A stretch of 64,000 bases of DNA from Rickettsia endosymbiont of Cantharis rufa (GCF_964026445.1 NZ_OZ032150.1:62001-126000); one strand, 5' to 3'; shown: positions 1 to 11,600, counted from the first letter of the stretch. The notes: generated by a model not told the origin, from the sequence alone. Translations and numbers: made by a program.

Positions 1-59
1 TAGACACGCTATAATTGTTTGATAGTCACTTGCATTAACCGAATTTTTTAAAGAAAACA

Positions 60-290
60 CATTTGCTTTCATAAGTATATACTACAAGTAAATGAAGAGT
101 AGTATACGAAGACCAACTTGGAAAAGAGTAATCGGTCTGTAAACCGAGGACCGCAGCGTATAATAATACGTGAGGACCGGAGGACTTACAAAGACGACGC
201 AGCCAATTTTTCAAATTGATCGAGCATACTTCATAAAATTTTATTGGTTGTATAACATCAATCGAACTATGATTTTGTGTTTTCAACCAC
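60..290. repeat. Rickettsia palindromic-type intergenic repeat
   Basis: No gene is seen in the first 399 bases. From about 74 to 245 lies a GC-richer block with the pieces TATACGAAGA, CGCAGCGTATAA, ACGTGAGGACCG and AGACGACGCAGCCAATTTTT. The same ordered pieces recur at about 22185-22310 and, more loosely, at 59230-59400, so this is a dispersed repeat and not a gene. An open frame can be read through it on the minus strand, but its composition follows the repeat and it has no family resemblance. Assignment to a numbered RPE family is not possible by eye. Confidence 0.6.
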
Positions 291-399
291 ATTTTTATGA
301 GATATGATAAATTAATAAGTTACTACTCTCAATTATTATTTTTATTCTGAATTTAAAATTAGATTATTTGAGATTATGAGTTTATAGGAAAATATAGAA

Positions 400-474
400 T
401 GGTGACCCCTACGGGACTCGAACCCGTGTTCCCACCGTGAAAGGGTGGTGTCCTAACCGCTAGACGAAGGGGCC
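400..474 (-). tRNA. tRNA-Glu (anticodon TTC)
   Basis: The minus strand folds as a cloverleaf starting GGCCCCTTCGTCTAGCGG. The acceptor stem GGCCCCT pairs with AGGGGTC (one G-U pair), the T arm is GGGTTCGAGTCCC, and the anticodon loop CTTTCAC gives TTC. The 3' CCA is encoded (400-402). It lies just downstream of sca1 on the same strand. Confidence 0.95.
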
Positions 475-518
475 TTAATTTTAAAATAGGCAAGTAGATG
501 TATTAAAATCGTGTCATA

Positions 519-536
519 CCGTGGTTATGACCACGG
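519..536 (-). terminator. hairpin downstream of sca1
   Basis: CCGTGGT and ACCACGG form a perfect 7-bp stem around the loop TATG, 60 bp past the sca1 stop, with GTC/GAC able to extend it. No clear U-tract follows on the minus strand. It may be part of a palindromic repeat rather than a true terminator. Confidence 0.4.
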
Positions 537-594
537 CACGACAGTAAGTTAGAAATTTTATACAACACCTTTGCGAATATTGCAAGTATAAAAA

Positions 595-3500
595 TTATAG
601 GTTTACCTTAAGCTTAACACTACCTTGATGACTTCGATAATGTTTATTTAGATAATAATTATAATCCAAAGAAATGATAGTATTTTTGATACTGCCCATA
701 ATACCTGTTCCTAAATTATAGGATGTTTTCGGTTGTTTCGGTATTGCATAATTTTGCTTAAATTCAGTATCAAATATTTTAACGACTCTATTTATTTTTT
801 GGGTCTTTTCTTTAAAATTATGTTCTACCGCTCCTTGAAATGTTAGCCCTGAATTATTAAATTTTAAAGCATCTTTCAAAGGTACTTTAACTTTAGTGCC
901 GACAATTCCAGACAATATGTTATTCTCTTTCATTGTAAGAGCTATTTCTTGTACGTTAATACCGGTTTCATTATATACCCCGTCTCGTGACTTACCGTAT
1001 CTTAAACCGATATTTGGAGTAATAACGAGATTATTTTTAACGAGATAATTATAATTCAGTAATGCTTCCGCATTATAACTATGATTACGATGCTTTATAT
1101 TACTTCTAATTTTATTATCGCCGTATGAATAAGTTGTCTTATCCTTAATAAAGTTTTTAGAAGCAGATACTAAAGCTTGTAGTGCAAAATCTTTCGGTAA
1201 TTCTTTTTGTCCGTAAATAGAAACTACATGGCTATCAATAATTTCTTTGTCATTATTTTTATTATTTTTAAACTTAAATACCGAATGAACATTACTGTAA
1301 GCTATACCTACAATATTATTGTCGATTTCAACATCAAACCCGATAGTAGCACCTTTATTAGCCCCTCTATAGCCGTTGATATTCTCTACTCGCCCATGGT
1401 TGTTGATACCATACATACCACGCACCCATAAGCCCCTTTTAATACGAACTTCTTCTTCATCACCGGCTCCTACTGCTACCATATTATTAGACATATTTAT
1501 AGATGCATCTAATCTACTACGAATCATATTGTTTACAATACTATTAACAACTTTCGCCTGATTCAAAGTAGGAGCGTTTTCTGAAATTTGCGTTTGCATT
1601 TCTTTATTTGCTTTCTGTTCAAGAGAAATAGCCTTATCAATTGCTGTTGTTTCAGGGTTACTCCCGTCAGAATCGGATAATTGCTCAATTGTCCCTTCTT
1701 CCTCTTCAAAGCCTGAATTATAACCTTCATCACCTTCCTCGTCTTTGCTACCGTCACCTAATGGTAATGCGCAATCATTACTTGATACAGGTAATAAAGG
1801 TAATTCTCTACTTACGTCTGTCACTTCTTTGTCTTCTGACTCTTCACCTTCGGTAGGTAAGGTAGATTCCGATTTGCCACTCGACGCTAAATCTTCAGGA
1901 TCTTTCTGAGTTCTGGATCCAAAGACATTAATAATTGATTCGGGAATTCCCGAACTCAATTTCTTAAGTGCTTCGTTTATTTCTTCAAGAGAAACATCAT
2001 TTAATTTTGATGGATCTGTTATACAGGCATTTATAGCATCATGCATAGTTACTTCTTCTTCTTTCAGCTTTTTAATCTGCTGAGCGTTTTGATTAGCTCC
2101 CGAGCTTGTACTTGGTAATTGTTCCAGTTCTTGCCTTTTAACTGTTACTGCCATTTGATATGTCCGTAGAAGAGCTAATTTAACTTCATTTGGATTTTTA
2201 TTGCTAATATTGGCTGTCTTTGAACATGACTGGTCTGGAGTTGAACAGCTATCCTCGGCTCCATATCTATGACCTACTCCTATATCTCCTGTGTTATCGC
2301 ATGATAAGTCCTTGTCACTAGATAAGCTGTTTAGGCTATTAACTGAAGATGAGCGGGGTAGATTTGACCCTGCATCGCTAAGTATACTGCTTATACTAAC
2401 CGAAGATGAACGTGAAAATACCGACTTACTCTCAGCTTCCTCAGATTTAGATTCCGTATCTAGACGCTTTATCTCCCCTTCTAACCAAATCTTGTCTTTT
2501 GACATTTTGAAGACTTCGAGCATTAACTCCTCAAATTTTGGATCATCTTGCTTTAGGGTATCTAATTCTAATTCCTTAGCTTTATAATCATTGGCTATTT
2601 TTTCATGTTTAGATTCTAATTCCCCTAATTCCATAATATTAGGGCTACTTGAATTATTTAAGCTACTAACTGAAGATGAGCGGGGTAGATTTGACCCTGC
2701 ATCGCTAAGTATACTGCTTATACTAACCGAAGATGAACGTGAAAATACCGGTTTATCCTCAGCTGAATAGTTGTTTCCATTATTTGGCGAATCAAATGCA
2801 GCATATATCGCATCTGTGTCTTGTGGTCGTGAAAACCCCGACCTATTTGGGGATGAATAAACCTCATCATCAAACAAATAAGATGTATGTCCTTCCATAC
2901 TTGGTTTCATCTCTTGTTCTAGCTGTAACTGTTCTTTCTCTAGATCCGCATGTTTTGTAGCTGACTTCGTAAGTTCTGGATCATTATCTGAGTCTGTATT
3001 TGGATTTTGATTACGTGATGCATGATATTCTGCTTCAGCATCTTTCTTAGAAGCAGTCACTTTTTTGAAGTCCTCATCTAAATCATCATATTCTCTTAGA
3101 GGTGCAAGCTTTGCTTTAAGTGCGAGGTCCAAATATTCTAACGGTTTTCGTACATTATTATTCTCCCTATTCTTCTCTTTGTTATCCTCTGAAGCTTTTT
3201 TAACTAATTTTATATCCTTATTATAGTTATACAATAATTCATCCAATAATGCTACTTGCTCTCTTGCTTTATTATCATCTGGATTATTTTTTGCATCCAA
3301 CATGGCTTGCTTTGCTACCTCCTCAGCCTCCTGATTTCTTTTTTCTAAATCTTTTAGTAGATTCTGAAATAATATAGGGCGTTTTATACTATCTGCTCTA
3401 GCAACATCGCTTAATATCTGATTAATATTATTTTGATACCCGAAAGCTTTCAAAGCAGACAATTCAAACGAAAGTTCTTTCCCAATTTGTGTATAATATG

Positions 3501-6500
3501 TACCTTTACCCCAATTTGGATTAAATCCAACATCCGCATCTGTTTCTATATTATTAAAATGTTTATCCGCTCTGTTTTTAATATCGTCCAATTTTTTTTC
3601 TGCTTTTGCATTATATGCTTTTGCATTTTCCGGTTTATGTATTAATCTTTGTTGTAATTCTTGAGAGATTTTAATTGCTTCTTGGTAATCATTTTCTATT
3701 TCTCGTAAAGCAGAATTAAGTGATTTTTGCTGTAAAGGACTGGTTGTTTGCTGTATTTCGGTTCTCTTTGCATCTAACAAGCTTATAAGGTGAGTTGCTT
3801 TTTTTATTAACCTACTATCTATACTTAAACCAGACTCCTTATGATACTCATTTCCCAAATCTTGTCCAAATCCAACCTCTTGATCTACTGTACTTTGCTT
3901 TGAAGTTTCCCCGTCCCTTTTCCTTTCTCTGTTCTCTGCATCATTTGTTTGCAAAATTGATCCTACTTCTGATACAGCTCCCTTTACTACACTACCTTGT
4001 TTTTTCTCACTAGAAGCTGAGTTTTCAGTTAAAGTTTCTTGAGGTGCATCTTTAGCGTTCGTATTCATTCTTTGGTTATACGCTGCACTACAACTCGCTG
4101 GTGGCTCGAAATCATAAGCTGACGACAAATTTTGACTTTCTAAACTCCTAAAAAAGCCTGAATCAAAACATCCTTCTTGTGAATGTGAATCTAGCCCTAG
4201 ATCATTCTGCATATCTAAAGTTTCAGTATGTATTTTTTCTGACTGCGATTGTTGTATCTCCGGAATACCCCCACTTACATTACTTTTCCTAAATGAGTCA
4301 CTTTTAGCAGCCGTTGTCTTTTGTTTTGGTGTTATTAAATCAAGAGCTTCTAATATATCAGATTGTTTTGGATTTTGAGTAGATATGTTGTCAGCTAAAT
4401 CTAAATACTCTAATTGCTTTTTGTCAAACTCTGAACTTGAGGAATATGGTGCAGAATATTTCCAATTTTTCTTAGATCTCAAGCTTTCATCCGTAGTCGC
4501 CGTTTGTAACACTTCTGATTTTTCTTCAAAATTGTATGCTTTATTACTATTATGGTTTGAACTAAACCCAGTATCTGAAGCTCTGCTCGCAAAGCCCGAG
4601 TCCATACTTTTAGGGTCTGTCGACAATGATGTTGTATAAGTTTGCTGCTTACCTTGTATTGGCACTTCGTACCCGTCATTCTCCTGGTTATTTAGAATTT
4701 TTTGAACTTCAGGTGTTAAGGGTATCACTGGTTCTACTTTTGGCTGTTGCTGATTCTGATAAGTAGGAATAGTCGTAGCAGAAGAAGTTGTTGACGGAGT
4801 AAGAAATAATCTCTCTAGATTTTGTATATCTACGGCAATCTTACCATTTGTTACTGTTTCATAATAACCGTTCATTTTTGTTTGCAGCTTTTGTATCCCT
4901 GTTCTACTTGTTTCTTCTTCCGCTTTTTTTAATATTCCCTGAGCTTGATCTGCTGCTGTTTTTATAGCTTTTTCTTGTTTTTTTATTTCTGATAACAGCT
5001 TTCGTGCTTCTTGTTTTTTCTTTTTATCTTCTATAGCTTCTGCTTTTAATTCTTGTAGCTTATGCAATGTTATTTGTAATGTTGTACCAGTATTTAATAT
5101 TTGCTGCATTTTCGCTACAATATCTTCCCTGATATTCACTATATCTCGCGCTTTTTCTTTTCGCTGATTTTCTTCTTTTTTTTCCTTTTCTCCTCCTGAT
5201 CTTTGCTTATTCCCTGCTTGTTGCTGCTTTTTTGTTTTTTCTACAGCAACATGTTGTTGATTTTGTTCTAATTGAGCTCCCTTGTTTCCATTTATCAGAT
5301 CTTTGTATCTCGCACTATTTTTTCTTACTTTATCTGCTCCTGCTTTCTTTCTACTAACTTCAGCTTGTCTAGCAGCATCGACCCTCTGCTGTTGAGCAAA
5401 TACATCTAGTTGTTGCTGCTGATTTAGGAATATTCCAGCTTTCGGTATCTCTGTAACCGGAGCTTTGTCTTGAGGTTCTGTTAAAACTACCTTATTTACT
5501 GAAATATATATTTTTTGAGATAACTCATCTGCTTCATTGTTTTTACTTGTTAACTCTTCTTCAAGTTTCTTTACTTTGTTTTCATTCTTACATATTTTTA
5601 TTTTATATACCATTCGCTCTTGATCGTTTTTTAACCTTGCTCCTTTGCTAAGGTCAGCTAAATTATTATTTTTATCAGATAGTATTCTTATTTTTTTTTC
5701 TATCTCTTCAGCTTTTGACTTTAGTGTTTCTATTGTTTTTTGTGATGAAGTTAGCTGCTTATGCAACTTCTGCAATGATTTTTTATTTTCTCTTCCTTGG
5801 GTATTTTTAATTGCTGATTCTACTTCAGCTAACTTGATTCCTATCGTCTCATTAACTCGTGATATATTATTTACCATTTTCGCTGCAACTTCAGTACTGA
5901 TTCTTTTTGTAGAAAATTGCACAGATACTATCGGCTTCGGAGGAGCTGCTGGTTTACTAAATTGTACTGTCTGTTGCGGCTCGCTAAACAATATCTTTCG
6001 TGCCACCTTTGGCTTTTGCGATGTATTAGCCCTTACACCATCATTTGGTTTAGATTTTGGAGTAGGCTGATATGAAGTACTCGGTGATGATACCGTAGTA
6101 CTTGGCGGTGTATTTTGATAAATATGTTCCGGTGATTGTGGAGCTGATAATAGGGTAGTATTTTGGATAGTAGATGCAGTAGCAAAACTATTTGAAGCTG
6201 GGCTAACAGTAGACGAAGATGCTGTTATTATAATCTCTGGTTTTTGAAGCGTTTGCGCTGTCGGTTCAGAAGTATAAGTATCTTGACTTTGTTCTATTTT
6301 TTCACTGCCTACAAATGTTTTGCTTCTAGCAGGAGGTCTTTTTCTCTTATTATTACTAGCACCAAAAGATTTAGGACGATTTTTTAATATGTTGATAACA
6401 TTGTCATTCTTTATAGAGTTACTATGATCTTCTTCGCTTAAACTTACTAGGCTTTCTGTGCTGCCATTACTCGCCATTCCTTCAAAAGGCATTGCAATTA

Positions 6501-6585
6501 TTGCTCCTACTGAAATAGAGGCAAAGAGAGAATATTTTAAAAATCTTGATTTTTTTGGTTGGTTTTGTTCTATTAACTTACTCAT
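595..6585 (-). CDS. sca1: Sca1 surface autotransporter
   Basis: This 1996-residue protein is an autotransporter of the rickettsial surface cell antigen family. Residues 1 to about 38 are a Lys-rich n-region plus hydrophobic core ending near [10 protein letters not shown], a signal peptide. A Ser/Thr/Pro-rich segment follows, then long Lys/Glu/Gln coiled-coil stretches (about 230-620 and 1000-1200), low-complexity Ser/Asp/Glu regions, and a C-terminal beta-barrel of about 283 residues (RGLWVRG near 1717 to the terminal KLKVNL). The N-terminus ([10 protein letters not shown] then SISVGA) matches Sca1 as known in Rickettsia, where it is linked to host-cell adhesion; length is close to the usual ~1900. 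The start is supported by GAGG about 8 bp upstream. A Ser-rich block, [16 protein letters not shown], occurs twice. The frame is open throughout, so the gene looks intact. tRNA-Glu lies downstream. Confidence 0.88.
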   Translation of the reverse strand: MSKLIEQNQPKKSRFLKYSLFASISVGAIIAMPFEGMASNGSTESLVSLSEEDHSNSIKNDNVINILKNRPKSFGASNNKRKRPPARSKTFVGSEKIEQSQDTYTSEPTAQTLQKPEIIITASSSTVSPASNSFATASTIQNTTLLSAPQSPEHIYQNTPPSTTVSSPSTSYQPTPKSKPNDGVRANTSQKPKVARKILFSEPQQTVQFSKPAAPPKPIVSVQFSTKRISTEVAAKMVNNISRVNETIGIKLAEVESAIKNTQGRENKKSLQKLHKQLTSSQKTIETLKSKAEEIEKKIRILSDKNNNLADLSKGARLKNDQERMVYKIKICKNENKVKKLEEELTSKNNEADELSQKIYISVNKVVLTEPQDKAPVTEIPKAGIFLNQQQQLDVFAQQQRVDAARQAEVSRKKAGADKVRKNSARYKDLINGNKGAQLEQNQQHVAVEKTKKQQQAGNKQRSGGEKEKKEENQRKEKARDIVNIREDIVAKMQQILNTGTTLQITLHKLQELKAEAIEDKKKKQEARKLLSEIKKQEKAIKTAADQAQGILKKAEEETSRTGIQKLQTKMNGYYETVTNGKIAVDIQNLERLFLTPSTTSSATTIPTYQNQQQPKVEPVIPLTPEVQKILNNQENDGYEVPIQGKQQTYTTSLSTDPKSMDSGFASRASDTGFSSNHNSNKAYNFEEKSEVLQTATTDESLRSKKNWKYSAPYSSSSEFDKKQLEYLDLADNISTQNPKQSDILEALDLITPKQKTTAAKSDSFRKSNVSGGIPEIQQSQSEKIHTETLDMQNDLGLDSHSQEGCFDSGFFRSLESQNLSSAYDFEPPASCSAAYNQRMNTNAKDAPQETLTENSASSEKKQGSVVKGAVSEVGSILQTNDAENRERKRDGETSKQSTVDQEVGFGQDLGNEYHKESGLSIDSRLIKKATHLISLLDAKRTEIQQTTSPLQQKSLNSALREIENDYQEAIKISQELQQRLIHKPENAKAYNAKAEKKLDDIKNRADKHFNNIETDADVGFNPNWGKGTYYTQIGKELSFELSALKAFGYQNNINQILSDVARADSIKRPILFQNLLKDLEKRNQEAEEVAKQAMLDAKNNPDDNKAREQVALLDELLYNYNKDIKLVKKASEDNKEKNRENNNVRKPLEYLDLALKAKLAPLREYDDLDEDFKKVTASKKDAEAEYHASRNQNPNTDSDNDPELTKSATKHADLEKEQLQLEQEMKPSMEGHTSYLFDDEVYSSPNRSGFSRPQDTDAIYAAFDSPNNGNNYSAEDKPVFSRSSSVSISSILSDAGSNLPRSSSVSSLNNSSSPNIMELGELESKHEKIANDYKAKELELDTLKQDDPKFEELMLEVFKMSKDKIWLEGEIKRLDTESKSEEAESKSVFSRSSSVSISSILSDAGSNLPRSSSVNSLNSLSSDKDLSCDNTGDIGVGHRYGAEDSCSTPDQSCSKTANISNKNPNEVKLALLRTYQMAVTVKRQELEQLPSTSSGANQNAQQIKKLKEEEVTMHDAINACITDPSKLNDVSLEEINEALKKLSSGIPESIINVFGSRTQKDPEDLASSGKSESTLPTEGEESEDKEVTDVSRELPLLPVSSNDCALPLGDGSKDEEGDEGYNSGFEEEEGTIEQLSDSDGSNPETTAIDKAISLEQKANKEMQTQISENAPTLNQAKVVNSIVNNMIRSRLDASINMSNNMVAVGAGDEEEVRIKRGLWVRGMYGINNHGRVENINGYRGANKGATIGFDVEIDNNIVGIAYSNVHSVFKFKNNKNNDKEIIDSHVVSIYGQKELPKDFALQALVSASKNFIKDKTTYSYGDNKIRSNIKHRNHSYNAEALLNYNYLVKNNLVITPNIGLRYGKSRDGVYNETGINVQEIALTMKENNILSGIVGTKVKVPLKDALKFNNSGLTFQGAVEHNFKEKTQKINRVVKIFDTEFKQNYAIPKQPKTSYNLGTGIMGSIKNTIISLDYNYYLNKHYRSHQGSVKLKVNL

Positions 6586-6799
6586 TACAAATACCTCAAT
6601 TAAAATTAATATTTATTTATATAAACTTCGGCATTATAATAAGTAAGTTAATAAAGAGCAATATATAAGTTAATCCATCTTAACTCTTAATTATAAGAAA
6701 TCTTGCTCTAATTATTGAAAATATAACATATAGTGCGTTTTCAACTTTTGATTAAAAATACCACAATATTTTAAAATAACTTTGGAAGCAGAGTATAAT

Positions 6800-7512
6800 A
6801 ATTTAAATACTTGGTATTTCGTTAGTTTTATTTGTGGTATTATTGTTTATTTTTCGCTTGATTTTGAGCTTTCATTCAAAGTAATTTTCACTATTTTCTT
6901 TCTCTTTTTGATTTTAACTTATAGAAGAAATTCTGATATATTTTTACAATTCTTTTTTTAAGCTGATTATTGCCTATATTTTTGGCATATTTATCTCTAA
7001 ATATCGTGTGGCAAATTTGCGCAGTGAGATGCTTTATAAATCGATAATCACTAAAATTAGCGGTAATATAGAATCGATAGACCAACTATTACAGAAGGGC
7101 AAGTGGTATTAAATGAATTAGGGATACAGAAAATCGATAATAATTTAAGAAAAATAAAGATTAGTATACCGAAGAAATATATACAGGAAATTAGGGCAAA
7201 TGATCGGATTACTTTGCTCACTAAGCTCTATAAGCCGCAAAATAGTATATTCCCCGCGGGGTATGACTTCGGATTTATACTTATTTATCTGATATAGGAG
7301 CAAACGGCTATGCGATGTCGAGCCGCAAATTATAGAGCGCCTTGAGACAAATTTTGATAGTTTTTATTTATAGAGCGCGTTCTTATATTTATAATAATTT
7401 AATAGGGGAGCTAGGTAAGGATAAAGGGAATTTTGCAGCCGCAATATTACTCGGCGAGACGAAAGGTTTAAACAGGCAAATCATGCGGAATATGAGGCAA
7501 AGCGGTATATAA
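6800..7512 (+). pseudogene. comEC: comEC/rec2 competence channel remnant
   Basis: Shifting between frames on the plus strand gives a continuous ComEC-like N-terminal region: WYFVSFICGIIVYFS (membrane), RRNSDIFLQFFFK, LIIAYIFGIFISKYRVA, a soluble part with NISGNIESID-like text, AGYDFGF, then DIGANGYAMSS, RSYIYNNLIGEL and FAAAILLGETKGLNRQIMRN. The last motif precedes the competence domain in ComEC proteins. ComEC imports single-stranded DNA across the inner membrane. Here at least three frameshifts and stops (one at a T-run near 6950) break it, and everything after about 7512 is missing. Family call rests on these motifs; only about the first third remains. Confidence 0.65.
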
Positions 7513-7568
7513 CCAAACCTCTATAAAGCAGTTACAATAAGATGGAGTAATTAAAATAAATCATTGTA

Positions 7569-7893
7569 ATAACATATTCAGTAGACTTTAGAAAGAAAGT
7601 TTCAGCAATCAAGAAAAAAAGAAGATGAGTTTTGCATCAATATCAAAACGTTTTGGAATAGGAAAGAATAGAGTATTTGTATGGACAAAAAGAATATCGC
7701 CCTTAAGAAGTAGAAATAAAGATTCAACAAAAATACCGCTTGATAGATTGAAGGTAGGCGTAGAGTAATATAGTGATGCATACCAATATGAAAGGGCTGA
7801 GCGGTTAGGAGTTAGTAAATCAGGGATACATAAAGCATTAAATAAGTTAAATATTACGTATAAAAAAAGCTTTAAGACATCCGAAGGCAAAAG
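7569..7893 (+). pseudogene. IS630-family transposase N-terminal fragment
   Basis: The plus strand reads TYSVDFRKKV, then after a frameshift in an A-run SFASISKRFGIGKNRVFVW, TKIPLDRLK, DAYQYERAERLGVSKSGI and HKALNKLNITYKKS. This is the helix-turn-helix half of IS630-family transposases as found in Rickettsia. The start codon has become ATA, there is a frameshift and an internal stop (VGVE*), and the DDE half is absent because IS1 starts at 7894. Confidence 0.7.
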
Positions 7894-8723
7894 GGCCGCA
7901 CCTCCATTTTGCAGATGTGGGTATTAAATGCTATACGTTCAATAAGAGTTCCGATGACTTTATCATGAATATCCAATGACTTGGAAAAACAAATTGTTTT
8001 ACGTGTCAGTCTTTTGCATCTTGTTCTAAGATTTAAGTTACCCCGTTCTATCCGTTGAGTATATTTTTTACTAACAATGTGTTTTTTGGGATCTAATAAC
8101 CTAGCATAACTTCCCCATCCATCTGTAAAGTAAAAAGTAACCTTAAAATCCTCCAGTTTTTTTCAGTAATGATTCTGATGTGCTATCACATCTTGTACCA
8201 AAAGTATAAGCAACTACTTTTAACAAAATCTTATCCAAAGAATATCAAAGCCATCTTTGTTTGGATTTATTCTGTACATAAGACCATTGTTCATCTATTT
8301 CAGGAGCAATAATTACTTCTATCGTATTGATAGAATGATTTATCTTTTTTAACGCTAGATTTTTTTAAAACACGGATAACCGTATTGATACCCACTTTTA
8401 ATACTCTTACTGTATCCCTAACTCCAGAGCCATTGATTGACATATCTACTATCTGAGTCTTGACTCCAGGCTTAGAGGCATTATTAATATATTACAGTTA
8501 AAAATATCGATTACACTGCTTGCATTGATATCTCTGTTGTTTTGAAATTGAATATCCCGCCTTTACTACTTTTTCTGTGTCGTTACAATATCTACACTTA
8601 ACATCTATTCTTGATCTACACTTAACATATATTCTTGCCATAACTCCTTAACTATAATTCTCTCTTATTACTGTTTGAGGATTATAGACTATTCATGCTA
8701 AGCTGCAATACGGGGGCGCGACC
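7894..8723 (-). mobile_element. IS1-family element (inactive)
   Basis: An 830-bp element bounded by imperfect inverted repeats GGCCGCACCTCCATTTTGCAG and GGTCGCGCCCCCGTATTGCAG (second read on the minus strand). Translated on the minus strand it gives an InsA-like zinc-ribbon part (CRYCNDTEKVVKAGYSIS, QRYQCKQCNRYF), then the helix-turn-helix DMSINGSGVRDTVRVLKVG, then InsB-like catalytic parts ([30 protein letters not shown]). Stops after RYF, a TGA in RWL*YSLDK and an A-run frameshift interrupt it. It joins an IS630 remnant on the left to an IS481 copy on the right and shows no target duplication, so the junction is rearranged. Confidence 0.8.
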
Positions 8724-9039
8724 AAAAATAGGATTACTGGGATTAGCTAGGAGTCTTGGAAGTATATCGTCAGCGTGTAAAGCTATGGGATACAGCAGGG
8801 ACAGTTATTATATGTTCAAAGAGCTATATGAAACTGGAGGAGAAGAGGCGTTATATGAGATTAGCCGGAAGAAGCCAATTATAGCAAATAGAGTTGATCC
8901 TGCGGTAGAGAGAGCAGTATTAGATATGGCGGTAGAATACCCAGCTTATGGTCAGATGCGAGTATCAAATGAGCTTAAAAAGACTGGTATTCTTGTATCA
9001 CCTGGGGGGTTAGATCAATTTGGCTACGTAATGATTTAA
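8695..9039 (+). CDS. IS481 transposase, N-terminal part (chimeric start)
   Basis: 114 codons encoding the helix-turn-helix half of the transposase ([20 protein letters not shown], then [19 protein letters not shown]). The first nine codons (MLSCNTGAR) come from the end of the neighbouring IS1 and replace the native MNLNQKIIK start seen in the other copies. The frame ends soon after SPGG; a -1 shift on the GGGGGG run there would join it to the next frame as [10 protein letters not shown], a typical IS481 motif. Probably not translated in its native way. Confidence 0.6.
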   Translation: MLSCNTGARPKIGLLGLARSLGSISSACKAMGYSRDSYYMFKELYETGGEEALYEISRKKPIIANRVDPAVERAVLDMAVEYPAYGQMRVSNELKKTGILVSPGGLDQFGYVMI

Positions 9040-9818
9040 ATAATATCAATAAAAGACTTAAAGCATTAGAAGTAAAAATGGCTCAGGATGGTATTGTTCT
9101 TACCGAAGCTCAGTTACAAGTATTAGAGAAACGGCGTAGCGAGAAAGAAGCTCATGGAGAAATAGATACACAGCATCCAGATTATCTAGGATGCCAAGAC
9201 ACATATTATGTAGGTAATTTTAAAGGTATAGACAAGGTATATTCTCAGGTATTTATTGATAGCTATACTAGGGTTACAGATGCTAAATTATATACTGATA
9301 AAACAGCTCTTACCGCTACTGACATGCTTAATGATAGAGTACTGCCGTGGTATGAGAGTCAGCAAATACCAGTACTTCGTATTCTAACTGATAGAGGTGG
9401 TAAATATAAGGGCAATATAGAGTATCATGCTTTTGAATTGTTCTTAAGCATTGAGGGTATTGAGTATACTACTACTAAAGCATATTCTCCTCAAACAAAT
9501 GGTATGTGTGAACGCTTTAATAAAACTATAAAACAAGAATTCTTTGATACAGCTATGCGTAAAAAGATTTATACTGATCTTGATGATCTACAACTAGATC
9601 TTGATATTTGGTTAGAGCATTACAATAACGAAAGATCACATTCCGGTAAATATCGCTATGGTAAAACGCCTATGCAGACTTTTATGGATAGTAAAAAGTT
9701 AGATGTTGAAAAGAATAACGAAATCTTATATCTTGAATACTCATCTGACAGTCATAACTTATCAGACATTCAGATATAGTTTTTATAGTGTCTGTAGGAT
9801 TAGATCTTGATTTCTACA
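8724..9818 (+). mobile_element. IS481-family element (ISRpe1-like), 5'-truncated copy
   Basis: The element matches the complete copy at 10822-12010 but lacks about the first 90 bp, which IS1 replaced. The right end TTTCTACA at 9811-9818 is intact. It carries two overlapping-phase reading frames for an IS481-type DDE integrase. It stands in inverted orientation to the complete copy 1 kb away, with a conserved gene and a gene fragment between them. Confidence 0.8.
9078..9779 (+). CDS. IS481 transposase, catalytic part
   Basis: 233 codons with an rve-type integrase core: first Asp in VFIDSYTRV, second in LRILTDRGGKY, Glu in NGMCERFNKT, and the C-terminal NERSHSGKYRYGKTPMQTF that is typical of the family. 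The ATG at 9078 is an internal Met of the full protein; natural expression would need -1 frameshifting from the upstream frame. DDE residues are all present. Confidence 0.8.
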   Translation: MAQDGIVLTEAQLQVLEKRRSEKEAHGEIDTQHPDYLGCQDTYYVGNFKGIDKVYSQVFIDSYTRVTDAKLYTDKTALTATDMLNDRVLPWYESQQIPVLRILTDRGGKYKGNIEYHAFELFLSIEGIEYTTTKAYSPQTNGMCERFNKTIKQEFFDTAMRKKIYTDLDDLQLDLDIWLEHYNNERSHSGKYRYGKTPMQTFMDSKKLDVEKNNEILYLEYSSDSHNLSDIQI

Positions 9819-9850
9819 CAGAATAAAATCTTTATAAAAATATACAATAG

Positions 9851-10519
9851 TTAAATTGATATACCGCCGCTTTTTTTAAAGCCGGTATGAGCTTTTTCAA
9901 GTTTTTTAATAAGTTTAGGAGAATATGATTTAATATCTTTTTTCTTGCCACCTTCATATTTTTTAGCGAGTTTCATCCCGCCTCTGATCATATTATAAGC
10001 AAAATTCATTACCTTCGTTTCGCCTGCTATTCTTTTTGGATTCATAAACATATAAACTTGATAAACGGCAAAGCTTTTTATTAAACGCTTTAAGTCTATT
10101 TTAGCTTGCCGCGTTATGCCTTGTAATTTATCTTTTGGGTTTGCGAGGTTTTTATTAGCATCTCTAACGATTTTAGAATGTTGATGCATTAAATAATTAC
10201 TGACTTCGGCAACATTCTTGTTAATGAGATTCTCATCCATTTTAAGCATTTTAAGCTTTAAGTTTTTAGTTTTACCTAAATATTTACGGATTAATAAGAT
10301 AATTTGGCTTTGAAGTTGAGTCAAATCCATAATCTGTTCATTTAAGATAGCAAGTACCCGCTCTATCTCATACTCAAACTCTTCATTTTGACTTAATTCT
10401 TCAAAAATTTCTTCTACTTCTTTACTCTCAAGTACAAGATCGTCACTAATACCCATTAATGCATCTTTTATTTGATCGGCGATTTTTTTGGTATCTTCAG
10501 AAATATGATCATTTTTCAT
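9851..10519 (-). CDS. conserved hypothetical protein, helical
   Basis: A 222-residue, highly charged protein without signal peptide or membrane segment. The N-terminal half is acidic (EVEEIFEELSQNEEFEYEIE), the middle has Leu-rich helices (LTQLQSQIILLIRKYL, LKLKMLKMDENL) and the C-terminus is Lys-rich (KKYEGGKKKDIKSYSPKLIKKLEKA). I do not recognise a function. Its intact frame and Rickettsia-like codon use suggest a real gene. It sits alone between two inverted IS481 copies, which makes it a candidate for inversion or loss. The ATG at 10519 follows an AT-rich leader with no strong ribosome site. Confidence 0.6.
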   Translation of the reverse strand: MKNDHISEDTKKIADQIKDALMGISDDLVLESKEVEEIFEELSQNEEFEYEIERVLAILNEQIMDLTQLQSQIILLIRKYLGKTKNLKLKMLKMDENLINKNVAEVSNYLMHQHSKIVRDANKNLANPKDKLQGITRQAKIDLKRLIKSFAVYQVYMFMNPKRIAGETKVMNFAYNMIRGGMKLAKKYEGGKKKDIKSYSPKLIKKLEKAHTGFKKSGGISI

Positions 10520-10612
10520 ATCTAATGCATAATTAAATATATATTTAGTTTTATACTAACACCTCATTTTAGCTTGTCTATTAAATTGTATTAAGAGATA
10601 TTAAATTTTTGT

Positions 10613-10821
10613 TTATTCTATAGTTTTCGTATAGTCTGAAGAATTATAACAAGCACCTAATATATTGCTAGAATCTTCATTGTAATCACCAGGTATATCC
10701 TTAAGGCTAAGCAGATATGAGATTTCATCCTCTCCTGTATTATTAAATTTTAGTTCAAGGTCTTTATATTTTGCGGCTATTTTATTAAATGTAAGTTGAT
10801 TATCAAGAGAGGAGTATAAAC
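10613..10821 (-). pseudogene. gene fragment cut by IS481
   Basis: The frame encodes LYSSLDNQLTFNKIAAKYKD, then LKFNNTGEDEISYLLSLKDI and a stop. An upstream ATG exists at 10852, but its first codons (SVGLDLDF) are translated from the IS481 terminal sequence, so the native N-terminus is missing. I see only the last 70 or so residues of an unrecognised protein. No matching N-terminal part is found beyond the far end of the IS. Confidence 0.5.
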
Positions 10822-10860
10822 TGTAGAAATCAAGATCTAATCCTACAGACACTATAAAAA

Positions 10861-11562
10861 CTATATCTGAATGTCTGATAAGTTATGACTGTCAGATGAG
10901 TATTCAAGATATAAGATTTCGTTATTCTTTTCAACATCTAACTTTTTACTATCCATAAAAGCCTGCATAGGCGTTTTACCATAGCGATATTTACCGGAAT
11001 GTGATCTTTCGTTATTGTAATGCTCTAACCAAATATCAAGATCTAGTTGTAGATCATCAAGATCAGTATAAATCTTTTTACGCATAGCTGTATCAAAGAA
11101 TTCTTGTTTTATAGTTTTATTAAAGCGTTCACACATACCATTTGTTTGAGGAGAATATGCTTTAGTAGTAGTATACTCAATACCCTCAATGCTTAAGAAC
11201 AATTCAAAAGCATGATACTCTATATTGCCCTTATATTTACCACCTCTATCAGTTAGAATACGAAGTACTGGTATTTGCTGACTCTCATACCACGGCAGTA
11301 CTCTATCATTAAGCATGTCAGTAGCGGTAAGAGCTGTTTTATCAGTATATAATTTAGCATCTGTAACCCTAGTATAGCTATCAATAAATACCTGAGAATA
11401 TACCTTGTCTATACCTTTAAAATTACCTACATAATATGTGTCTTGGCATCCTAGATAATCTGGATGCTGTGTATCTATTTCTCCATGAGCTTCTTTCTCG
11501 CTACGCCGTTTCTCTAATACTTGTAACTGAGCTTCGGTAAGAACAATACCATCCTGAGCCAT
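10861..11562 (-). CDS. IS481 transposase, catalytic part
   Basis: Same 233-codon integrase core as at 9078-9779, with the three acidic residues in VFIDSYTRV, LRILTDRGG and CERFNKT. It differs from that copy by one residue (MQAF for MQTF), showing very recent duplication. Confidence 0.8.
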   Translation of the reverse strand: MAQDGIVLTEAQLQVLEKRRSEKEAHGEIDTQHPDYLGCQDTYYVGNFKGIDKVYSQVFIDSYTRVTDAKLYTDKTALTATDMLNDRVLPWYESQQIPVLRILTDRGGKYKGNIEYHAFELFLSIEGIEYTTTKAYSPQTNGMCERFNKTIKQEFFDTAMRKKIYTDLDDLQLDLDIWLEHYNNERSHSGKYRYGKTPMQAFMDSKKLDVEKNNEILYLEYSSDSHNLSDIQI

Positions 11563-11600
11563 TTTTACTTCTAATGCTTTAAGTCTTTTATTGATATTAT

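Noticed and set aside
35-292. 85-codon minus-strand frame near the left edge
   Set aside because: It is read through a dispersed palindromic-type repeat also present at 22185-22310; no family resemblance.
7609-7890. 93-codon minus-strand frame
   Set aside because: Antisense to the IS630 transposase fragment, which has recognisable protein text on the plus strand.
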